Below, piece after piece: positions 48,083 through 56,527 of a stretch of 64,000 nt of DNA. The notes under the pieces are model-generated. The model was given only the letters and a program-made list of their open reading frames with translations. It was not told the origin of the DNA and ran no database searches. Where the stretch lies: positions 22,427,092 through 22,491,091 of the forward strand of contig CP141143.1 of assembly GCA_035235625.1 (NCBI GenBank). The letters are read 5' to 3'. This DNA comes from Saururus chinensis. Lineage: Eukaryota; Streptophyta; Magnoliopsida; Piperales; Saururaceae. Each line of letters starts with the position of its first letter. Positions within the stretch are counted from its first letter, which is position 1. The translations under genes and the position numbers were made by a program.

Positions 48083-48960
48083 TTGTCCAATATCTCTCGT
48101 TTAATCAGCTTCAGGTGAGTTCCACTGTCGATCAGCTTGATGCTAATGTTCGATTGGATGTCGTGATTAATCCAAAGTGTGTTTCAATCCATGTTTTAGA
48201 TTTCATTTCCGTCTTTTTGGATTCTGATGATTAGGATCCCCCCTGAGAACATGTTTTAGACTCTTCATGATCACTCAGTGACTCTAGGAAGGGTTAGGCA
48301 TGTTTTTAGCAATTCTTTGTTGTTATGATTATGTATGAATTGAATATGGTAGTTAGGTTTGAGTGATTTGATGTTCTAATGAAATACCTCCGAATTGTAA
48401 TTTGATTTTTGAGGGTTTTGAGTTTGAATTCCTTCCGTTGAATCTGCTAGATCATAAATTCAAGAATTTTTTAACTGAATTTGGCTTGGATGGCTATGGT
48501 TGCTTTTGTTTAGAAATTGAAAAAGAAGAAGGATTTGGCTTTTTTGAGAAGAGTATCAACCGATGGGGTTCTTTTTCTGAGAAAAAGGATTTGGCTTTTT
48601 TGCCATAGCATATTCGTACTGACAATATGTAAGATTCTCAGTTCATATTGTATATGCTAAATATTTTCTTGACTTTAGAAACGTAAGCTATCTGGTAAAG
48701 TATGTTTATATTTTACTTTCAAGTAGCTGACGTTATTGTACCATTTTTTTAATTTTTTTAATTTTTTCATGAATCTGGTAGTGATGGTTGGATTATATTC
48801 TCTTACAAATGACAGTAATTAATTGTTCTCAATGGCAAGCATGACCTGAATGGATATCAAAATTTTCTTTATAATATAACTTATCATCTTTTTATTTTTT
48901 TATTAATTTTTTTTCTAACTTTCGTGTTGGTTACTTTATTAAACGAATATGTAAGCGTGA
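48083..48960. other. AT-rich interior of the MULE, no gene
   Basis: The DNA resembles an intron or leader (polypyrimidine runs, ending TTTTATGTAG before 48976). The one frame of 68 codons (48402-48608) has no similarity. Confidence 0.4.
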
Positions 48961-48983
48961 TTTATGTTTTATGTAGCAATTAT

Positions 48984-49192
48984 GGGTCGGGAGCATGGAA
49001 AGCTAGTGGGCTACCGAGACGAGACCGAAATCCGAGGCGGCCCGAGACGGCGAACCATGCTTACAACCGGCTATCCCCCTTCCCGCGACAAGGAAATAAT
49101 ACCAGCTCAGAAACGCTCCGCCCACGACATCGACAACGACGACCAGGGCTCACCCTCCGGCCCCAGGAGGGCCCGCACCTGCACAACAACGG
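48984..49192 (+). pseudogene. captured exon-like fragment of unknown origin
   Basis: GC-rich DNA follows an intron-like end. The frame MGREHGKLVGYRDETEIRGG continues with KRSAHDIDNDDQGSPSG and stops near a GTAAGC donor at about 49193. Its base composition differs sharply from the AT-rich sequence before it, which suggests a captured exon. I do not recognise the protein. Confidence 0.4.
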
Positions 49193-49282
49193 TAAGCAGC
49201 AGCTGTCCCGACCATGGAACGCCAAAAAAGCAGCGATTTTCTTCGTTACTTTTGAGCCGTATACGTCTTCCTTTCTTTACTT

Positions 49283-49696
49283 TCAAATTCTGCTCATCTG
49301 AATCATTCTGAAGGCAGCCCGGCTTCCAGCGGCGAGAAGGACGAGTACGTTCTCGCCGGAGAAGACAATGGACTTGACGGCACCATCGCCGGACAGGTTG
49401 AAAGCATCGACCTCTGAGAGGGAGAAGAGGTCCCAGACGCGGACATGTCCACCGGAAGCTGAGTAGAGGTGTGTGGGGGAGAGGGCGAAGGCAGAGACCG
49501 GCGACCGATGGGGACGTAGGGAGGAGACGAGGAGGTAGGAAACAGCGGCGTCGGTGGAGGCAGAGTCGGAGGTGGTGGAAGGGTCGGGGCAGTAGCGCTG
49601 GAGGGAGGGAACGGAAGGGAGGGACTGGAGGGAGAGGCCGCTGTGGAGGCTGTCGTAGGAGCCTGTGGCCGTGGTAGTGCCACCATGTCTTCTCAT
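49283..49696 (-). pseudogene. captured 5' part of a JINGUBANG-like WD40 repeat gene
   Basis: From an ATG at 49696 the minus frame reads MRRHGGTTTATGSYDS and SGLSLQSLPSVPSLQRY. A first WD40 unit follows: SPVSAFALSPTHLYSASGGH then VRVWDLFSLSEVDAF, and then DGAVKSIVFSGENVLVL. The SLQSLPSVPSL leader and single-exon start are typical of plant JGB-like WD40 proteins, which have seven repeats and about 400-450 residues. Here similarity ends after about 125 residues, where the next unit should begin with a G-H-Q-D motif. The remainder is absent, so it cannot form a propeller. Confidence 0.78.
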
Positions 49697-50041
49697 CTTC
49701 TCTGAACTACTTCACCGGTGGGAGTTTACTTTGTTTCTCTCTTGATCCTCGAATAGGAAGAGATAAGATTTTTTAGGAGAAATGAAAACTCTTTCTTATG
49801 TTTTTTTTCTTGTGTAGATTTCAGCTCGATTTCTTCTATTTTCCCATCTGCTTGATCTGGGTGTTTCTGCCACGCTTGGTTGTAGAAGAGGTGTAACGGG
49901 GAGAATGGAGAAGGTGGGGCATGGGGATGTCTGTATGCTTCAGTTTTCTGTGTAAATAGTCCTACATGCATTTGTCAGAAGGACTTAGATAGAGATTAGA
50001 GCATGTTGATGTTTTGGCTTCTCTGTTTTCATTGTCTGTTG

Positions 50042-50169
50042 CAGTTTTATGTTGCAGTTTTTTATGTATGTGAGGATCTGCGTTCTGTTTTTCGAGGTGC
50101 TAGGTCAGTTTTATGTTGCAGTTTTTTATGTATGTGAGGATCTGCGTTCTGTTTTTTCGAGGTGCTAGG
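50042..50169. repeat. 64-bp tandem duplication
   Basis: CAGTTTTATGTTGCAGTTTT through CGAGGTGCTAGGT occurs twice head to tail (50042-50105 and 50106-50169), differing by one T in a T-run. It leads into a short segment (50157-50200) that resembles the inner edge of the MULE terminal repeats. Confidence 0.9.
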
Positions 50170-50288
50170 TTGTATTCTTTCTTTTTTGGTTGCGGGGCGC
50201 GGGATTGTACGTTAAATATCCATGCATTTCTTTTTTTTTTGAACGTGGCTATTTACACCCTGTTATTTTCCTCTTCCTCTATCTCTCG

Positions 50289-51000
50289 TTACCTAGGTAC
50301 CCCGCACTTAAAGTTAAATAATCTTTCACCCACACCCCGGTTCTTAAAAATAATTAAAATTTTTTTAACTCGTGTGTACCCCTTTACCCCCGTCACAGCC
50401 TCCCTCTGCCCAGTCGTCGCCCTTACAAAATCTCCAGTAACTTCGTCAGCCCCATCACCCCAAATGGGCAGACAGCTCAAACCTTTCATTCTGAAGCAAG
50501 AGCTGGACGAGATCGGGGTATTTCTATAGCATGTATTTGACAAATCTGAGGTGCGACCGGGTCGAAACCTGCAACCGAAGCTCCTCGGCGGCCCGCCACA
50601 GCCGCCGCAAGCTGTCCCGCCTGTGCCAGCCGCTGCATCACCTCCACGAGGCAGTTCCATGACAACAAACCCGACCCTCCCTCCAGACCCTCTTCTTCTT
50701 CCTCCTCCCCCGCCCCACCACCAGCGGCCCACAATACCATCCTTCGCCCCCTTCTTCCCTCTCCTCCACCTCTTCGCTTTCCTCACGGAAGGAGAGAACC
50801 TAGCACGGGACAACCACTCTCTTTCCTCACGGAAGGAGAGCACCCGACACGGGACACTGTGGTGGCTGTGCGTCAATAGATGAGTGTAGTTCATATCCCC
50901 TTTTCCTTGTTATTTGTGAACCATGCGTCAATAGATAAGTGTAGTTCATTAAGTCTACAGCCTAAAAATAGGAAAAGAAAATTTTTAATTCCAGACATAT
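50289..51000. other. GC-rich MULE interior, probably captured, origin unknown
   Basis: Several overlapping frames of 84-201 codons on both strands, rich in Pro, Arg and Gly, arise from composition. One plus frame reads RHSRRKLSRLCQPLHHLHEA near 50590-50650, but I cannot assign it. Short direct repeats occur: CCTCACGGAAGGAGAG at 50783 and 50826, and GCGTCAATAGAT at 50870 and 50927. Confidence 0.35.
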
Positions 51001-51043
51001 GACTTATCTATTATTTTTATGCGTGATTGTTTCTGAATGACAG

Positions 51044-51903
51044 GTTCCATCCATGAGCGACATGATTGACATGTGGAGGAAGAAAAAAATGAACAGTTTT
51101 GGAATTTTATACAGCTGGTTTCTTGCTAAGGCATGTGAATTGTGTGCAAATTCTGGTAGTTCTGGATCTTCTTGTATTTTTGTTAGCTTATTTTTGTTAT
51201 GTTTTCTTTTTCTTTTCCCTCTCTTTACATGTGCAAGTTGCTGATAAGCTTGAAGTTCTTCCTGGTTCTGAGTTTCGTGTGTCATTTGAAGCAGGAAAGA
51301 GTTATGGGGCGAAGGTTACACTGGGTGACCATCCAATAAATGTAAGATGTTATGCTTCACAAAGACAGTATAAGATGTGTGAAAATAAGATATTGGCAGG
51401 AAAAGAAAACCAAATGCATTAAGTGGTGTTTATATATGCATTTTATGAGCAGCCTTGTTCATTAAACTTCATGAATGTTGTTTGTTGGCCTTTGATTGCG
51501 GAATGCACCAGTTTTCATCCGAGCGTGCTCTTTACCTGCTTAGTTTTTGTTCAATTATTGAAGACGAAGTACATAAAGCTTAGATTTAAGTGGTTTCTTA
51601 GATCAAAATCAAGTCCTTAATCAAATTGGAGTGATAATCAAGCAACCACAGATTCAAATTGAGATAGCTTGCAACACTTTCTAGATGGCTGTGCTCAACT
51701 TGGTGTAAAGCATAGATGTTAATTACATTGCATTTTATCTATATGATTTCTTATCTATTATGTTTACACTCAATCTACTGTGCTGATATATCACTCTTCG
51801 GAGAATATGGGGGAAAATGTCCTTGTGGCACAAAGCGAAACTCATCTTCTACCTACTTTTCCAATCAGTGTTCTTACCCAGTCCTGATGATCTGATTAAA
51901 ATG
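51044..51903 (+). pseudogene. captured TraB-family protein fragment (three exons)
   Basis: Exon-like blocks: 51044-51130 (VPSMSDMIDMWRKKKMN then SFGILYSWFLAK), 51238-51341 (VADKLEVLPGSEFRVSFEAG then KSYGAKVTLGDHPIN), and about 51786-51903 (ITLRRIWGKMSLWHKAKL then FQSVFLPSPDDLIKM). These are successive parts of plant TraB domain proteins, including the G-D-x-P and R-x-W-x-KM motifs. The first donor is CATGTG rather than GT, and no AG precedes the third block, so splicing is broken. The N-terminal GTAHVS part and the C-terminal membrane part are missing. Retained intron spacing shows capture from genomic DNA. It lies inside the MULE. Confidence 0.85.
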
Positions 51904-52116
51904 GTATATTGTGACACTTAGTATGTTTACTTGTATAAATCTTTTTTAAAGCTTGTGTACAATCTTTACTTCTGTTATGGCTTCTTTGCTAATATTAAAT
52001 GCAGAGAGTGACAAAGAGCTCTTGTTAGCCGAGATGCTATTTGTGCTTCAATAAAGGTAATGAGTTTTACAAATTCTCATGTATTTAAGAGTGTGGCTCC
52101 AGAACTGACTAAAAGA

Positions 52117-52530
52117 ATGGCTTCAAAGACTGTTCTTGCTTTGGGTCTTCTCCTGGTAGTTATTCTTGCCATTTCATCTGAAGTGGCTGCTAGAGACTTC
52201 TGCGGAAGATTTCAAAGGTGAAAGAACTTATATAGTGGTGTTTTTACTTATTAACTGCTACTTTTGGCTACTAATCACCTTTGGGCCAGGTGTCTAACAT
52301 CTATACTACCAACTGCCTACTCTATGAGCCCTGTCTTTTTAGTCGAATGACTTGGATTAACTATAATAGAAAAATTACTTATTGAGCAGCATTTTCTGAT
52401 GCAGGTGAAACATCAGTTGAGGATGGCTACCATGGAGGATATGGCGGTGCACCAGGTTATTTGTATGGTGCAAATAGTGGAATGAACATTATGACCAGGT
52501 TATTTGTATGGTGAAAACAGTGGAATGAAA
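52117..52530 (+). pseudogene. captured glycine-rich protein (secreted GRP) fragment with frameshift
   Basis: ATG at 52117 opens MASKTVLALGLLLVVILAIS then SEVAARDF, a signal peptide almost diagnostic of plant secreted glycine-rich proteins. One extra base in the next few codons (TTCTGCGGAA) shifts the frame to an early stop. An intron (52218-52404, GT-AG) precedes a second exon, in the restored phase, with VEDGYHGGYGGAPGYLYG. The Gly-Tyr repeat region then decays into DNA repeats of GGTTATTTGTATGGTGAAAA (52455-52660). The source gene is probably a short cell-wall GRP. Confidence 0.75.
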
Positions 52531-52660
52531 AGTTATGTTGAATAGGATGAAAAATGTGCACCAGGTTATTTGTATGGTGAAAACAGGGGACAAGTTATTT
52601 GTATAAGTTTAATTGTTGTGCTATTATAGGTTAGTTGTATGGTGAAAACAGTGGACATGA
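52455..52660. repeat. decayed tandem repeats of a GRP-derived unit
   Basis: GGTTATTTGTATGGTG with AAAACAGTGGA-type tails recurs four times at irregular spacing (about 52455, 52498, 52564, 52630). They look like duplicated pieces of the glycine-rich exon. Confidence 0.7.
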
Positions 52661-52817
52661 AATTTATGTTAAGCAAGATGAAGATTATGCCTGGCGTTTC
52701 ACAAAAGAATCCTTGCAACTTACTTCACAAAAGAACCCCCCATTAATCAAGTTTACTGACTGTGAATACAATGGAACCCTTACATTCCTACTTCGCAAAA
52801 GAACCCCCATCATTCAA

Positions 52818-53232
52818 GTTACTGTCTTCGAGTTGATGGGGGGGTACCCCCCGCCAAATTGTGTATGAAGTGGCGGGGGGCACCCCGTGCCCGTAACATT
52901 ATTTGAAAACAGACAAGGGGTGCCCCCCGCCACAAAGAAGACAGTAACTCGAATATGTTATTGTCTTCACGCTGACGGGGGTACCCCCCGCCAAATTGTG
53001 TATGAAGTGGCGGGGGGCACTTTGTGCTCGTAACATTCATTGAAAACAGACGGGGGGTGCCCCCCGCCACGAAGAAGACAATAACTCGAATATGTTATTG
53101 TCTTCATGTTGACGGGGGGTACCCCTCGCCAAATTGTGTATGAAGTGGCGGGGGGCACTCCGTGCCCGTAACATTCTTTAAAAACAGACGGGGGGGTGCC
53201 CCCCGCCAAGAAGAAGATAGTAACTCGAATAT
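52818..53232. repeat. three tandem GC-rich palindromic units, 129-131 bp each
   Basis: Units 52818-52948, 52957-53085 and 53094-53224 each begin GTTAYTGTCTTC and end with its inverse, GAAGAYARTAAC. Each is followed by the same 8 bases TCGAATAT. Inside each are GGGGGTACCCCCCGCC, GTGTATGAAGTGGCGGGGGG and GGGGGTGCCCCCCGCC. Each unit can fold into a long hairpin with G-runs of 5-7. The array lies where the MULE transposase frame stops (after TSTHKSFF). It resembles a tandem MITE cluster, but no family is recognised. Confidence 0.85.
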
Positions 53233-54350
53233 GTGAAAAACGATTTGTGTGTCGATGTCATGCCAATTATGGATAGAACTGGGAGTCCATATATGTTGGT
53301 TTTATAAGTGCAATCCATAACAAACACATGATGGAACAAATTTGCTAGCCGAACCGATAATGGATGGGCAAAAAATATAGATGTTATTGTGTCTGTGTCC
53401 TCATCCTTCTTATAGTAGCTAACATACCCTGATTCCTCAATCCGTTTCATCAACTCTTGTAGCACAGTTCTGCCCTCTCTTTGAGTTAAAGACAAGCGAC
53501 TACGGACATTGTAAATTGTTTTCATAGTTGTACAATTTGTATGGTCTACTTCCTTCAAAGATAGCAAAATTTGTCGAGGTTTCAACCCTACCTTTGACAA
53601 ATTCTTCACAATTTCTATCTCTCATTCTTTAAGACGACCAACATATGCATGCCCTTCTCTAAACTGCCCTGGGGGTGATTGTGACTACCACAAATTACTT
53701 TTAATTTCCACCCAACAACATTGTCAATATACATTCCCCTTGCTTGTAACTTGAATGGGCATCCGCATTTCTTTGTGGTTGTTTGTTTACTATGAATATC
53801 CGACTTGGGCTTTTGAATAATACTTCTTTTGTAGTAACCTGCCCTTTCACAAGCTAAACTAATACGTCGTTTTTGCTTTTGGGCATCCGATTTTAGGATA
53901 ATAAGCACTGTACCATGCCTCATACAACTTTCTTTGGCCCATTTTATTAGAGCATCTCGTGATGGGAACACCTGCAAGTTGATAAAAATATATTAATTTT
54001 GACATTTCTTCAATTAATATGACATATTGTCACGACATTCATGATTTTACCTTATCATCAGAAAATGCAAAAGATATATCCATATTTAAGATGTCACCCT
54101 GGCTTTGGCCTTCTCTTTCATATACATCCTGTTAACAAAGAGTTGCATCATAAGATTTTCATTTCACAACATTAGAAAATACTATAATTCTTTGTGTTGC
54201 CTTATATTTTTCTTTTTAGATAGAAAAATGGTCTATACCTCTTTCGAAGACTGGTTTTCTACCTCACCATATGGTTCATTTGCCTCTATTTGTTTCAATG
54301 AACATGGAACAATCTCGTCTATTTCCTCGTTTGAAGCAATACACCCACTA
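53233..54350 (-). pseudogene. MULE transposase (MURA type with FAR1-like N-terminus), truncated
   Basis: Minus-strand exons: about 54350-54239 (GCIASNEEIDEIVPCSLKQ), 54128-54051 (DVYEREGQSQGDILNMDI then SFAFSDDK), and from 53971 onward. The last gives VFPSRDALIKWAKES, ISLACERAGYYKRS, KKCGCPFKLQARG and WKLKVICGSHNHPQG, the FAR1/WRKY-like DNA-binding zinc fold. A TAG and frame change near 53615 follow. Then come SKVGLKPRQILLSLKE, IYNVRSRLSLTQREGRT, VLQELMKRIEESGYVSYY and HHVFVMDCTYKTNIYGLP, which includes the first catalytic Asp of the MULE transposase DDE core. Coding stops at the palindrome array, so the second Asp, the Glu and the C-terminal zinc knuckle are missing. Confidence 0.9.
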
Positions 54351-55289
54351 TTCTTGATAATAGATGATATCAAATACCTAAAGATGAAGATTCACCAGCA
54401 AGATGATCCATTCTTGATTGACTTAATCAATAGGCTATAGTCACCTATAATAACACAAAATAAGGGTAATGAAAATCTAGGACGATCATAAATAGACAAA
54501 TAGTACTTGGCAAGAACTAACAAAAGTTTTTAGCCCATCAATATACATTATTGTACTTAGAAGTGGGTTATCCCCATGTAGATATAATCACATTGTTGCG
54601 GGGTTTACCTTCTGCAAGTATACTAATTTAAGCTCCGCAAGTATACTATTTGAAGCTTTTACTTAGTTAATATGTGGCAGGGGGTGGTCCCCGTGAAGTG
54701 AAGAACAATGTTGCAGGGGCTAGCCCCTGACAAAAAAATAATAGAAGGTTGCATCTGTAAACGTTTTGGCGGAAAAAAAATATGACTAACTTGTTTCTGG
54801 AAGTGTAAAGACGGTCTCTGGAAGTGTAAAGACGCCATTGATGAACAAAGGAAGAAAACTTACAAAAAGGGTTCAATTGGTAGGTTGTCGGAGCTTTTCT
54901 ACCCACCACTGAAGTTTTTAAATCGTCGCCGGAGCTAGGGTGTATGCCGACGACAATAATACTCTCTGATCACCGGCGGCTACAGTGCTCGCCGACAGTT
55001 ATAGTGGTCGCCGATGGCTACAATGTTCGCCGGCGGCTACAGTGCTCGTCGGCGGCCTTGAGGAAGAGGAAAAAGTAAAAAATCTTTTTTATTAGGTTAA
55101 CTCCTAAAGTAAAAACGTGGGGGAAAAAGAGTAAGTCATAAAAAAGTAAATGGGGGATAAATGAGTAAGTTAGGGAAGGGGAAAGTGGGGTATAAAAGTA
55201 ATAAAATATTTAGACTTTTTACTTTCTATTTAAGAGATAGTGGAAAAAAATAGGGGTTTAAATAGCCAGCTTCTTTTCTTTTTTGGGTT
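54351..55289. other. MULE interior without a recognised gene
   Basis: A GC-rich hairpin-like piece at 54670-54735 (GGGGGTGGTCCCC, GGGGCTAGCCCC) resembles the palindrome array. 54930-55060 repeats GCCGGCGGCTACAGTGCTCG-like phrases three to four times (CTACAGTGCTCG and variants). No protein is supported. Confidence 0.4.
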
Positions 55290-55708
55290 CTCTAGGTTGT
55301 ATTCTTTGTTCTGGGTTGCAGGGCGTCGTGGTGTGGGATCTGGTGTGGTCCAGCTCACGCCAAACTGGCCGACTTCGTGGCTGACGTGGAGAGCTTCCTC
55401 TGTCACGGCCTTTACAAAGAGTCGGCCTTTTGCACAGAGGGGCTGAGCTTGTCCACGAAGAGAAATATGGAGACGATGAATTTATTTAAATTTTTTTATA
55501 AGATTTTGTTGGATGAATTTATTTAATTTTTTTATAAAATTTTGTCTCTGGGAAAACAAATTTAACTTTAACCTCTAAATGACGAAATTATATAAATTTT
55601 TTTTTTAAAAAATCACGGAAGCATTTGCTTTTTGCATAGAAAAACCCAACACCACTTATAGTTTGAATTGGTAAATATTTTTTTAATTATTATTTAAATA
55701 TTTTTTCC
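55290..55708 (+). repeat. right terminal inverted repeat of the MULE
   Basis: The inverse partner of 47065-47590. Shared phrases include GGGATCTGGTG, AACTGGCCGACTTCG, CTACAAAGAGTCGGCCTT-like DNA and TTGGTAAATATTTTTTTAAT. It ends ATATTTTTTCC before the duplication TATAATATA. Confidence 0.85.
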
Positions 55709-55717
55709 TATAATATA

Positions 55718-56145
55718 ATAGGTGGTGTAGAAAGAAATATTAAAAGAAACTAAAAGCCACATGAAGATAATATTAAAATTTCCAAATTTATCTTACCCTT
55801 CCTCCAAAATCTATCTTCAAGAAAAACTCTTAGGATACTCTGCTAAAGTTTCTAATCAATTTATACTTATTGATTAAATAATTCATCAAAGGAAGTGAGA
55901 AAGCTTACTCTATGTTCACAATGCAACTCTTATGTTCACCACGTACACTTTGACTGAGATTAATATTAATAAGGTTTGGTTCGGGTCAATTAAACAAGTC
56001 AGGCCAGTTTTGACTGCCTTAGTACTCACTAATGGCGTCTGACCATCACAAAATACGTCCAATCTCTAAAAGCATTCCGGCTGGCCAGCCAGCGTCAGAT
56101 GGTGGATTTGCAGTTTTTACAGATAGGATAATATGGGACAGGGGG
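55718..56145. other. AT-rich DNA between the MULE and the HIBCH-like gene
   Basis: No gene is seen. AATATGGGACAGGGGGAGTATA at 56128-56149 resembles one end of a Stowaway MITE. Its partner end was not found. Confidence 0.4.
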
Positions 56146-56527
56146 AGTATAATAATAAGGAAACCAAACTCTTGTGCGACTGCTAAAACTTTTTGAAACG
56201 TTGATGTACTCAAAATAGAACTGACTGAACATTGGAATACCCACATTATCAATGATACGAACCTTCAGCAGTTCGATTTGCAATGTGCTACATTATTGGC
56301 TAAACAAGGTAGCCCAACACCTACAAACAACTGATGAGGTTGAAATATGATATGTCAACTAGACCAACTCTTTACCAGGCAAATAAAGCTCGAGATAATG
56401 TCTGATACCATCATCAGAATATATTCCAGCTTATAAGAGAAAACCACGCGGGTGCAATTGCAGCCGCATATCTACAGCCTTTTATTTACACTTATTTGAA
56501 ATAGAGGCCTCGCTCGTTCATGAACTA

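Larger units (their letters stand above)
47065..55708. mobile_element. Mutator-like element (Pack-MULE type), 8644 bp, 9-bp duplication TATAATATA
   Basis: The left end GGGGAAATTATTTAAATAAT and the inverted right end GGAAAAAATATTTAAATAAT continue with the same AATTAAAAAAATATTTACCA. The match between ends extends inward for several hundred bases, to about 47590 and 55290. TATAATATA flanks it at 47056-47064 and 55709-55717. Nine-base duplications and long terminal inverted repeats define Mutator elements. A MURA/FAR1-type transposase (minus, 53225-54350) lies inside. So do fragments of a J-domain protein, a WD40 protein, a TraB protein and a glycine-rich protein. The TraB and glycine-rich pieces keep introns, which points to capture at DNA level. 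All coding parts are broken. Confidence 0.88.

Noticed and set aside
49303-49686. Pro/Ser/Thr-rich frame overlapping the WD40 fragment
   Set aside because: Shadow frame of the WD40 coding strand, which shows real motifs in the other frame.
50289-50894. 201-codon minus-strand frame rich in Gly and Arg
   Set aside because: Several frames on both strands are open here because of high GC, and the opposite strand gives a Pro-rich frame of equal merit. No similarity to a known protein.
54105-54440. 111-codon plus-strand frame
   Set aside because: Antisense shadow of the transposase N-terminal exons, which have matching splice sites and motifs on the minus strand.
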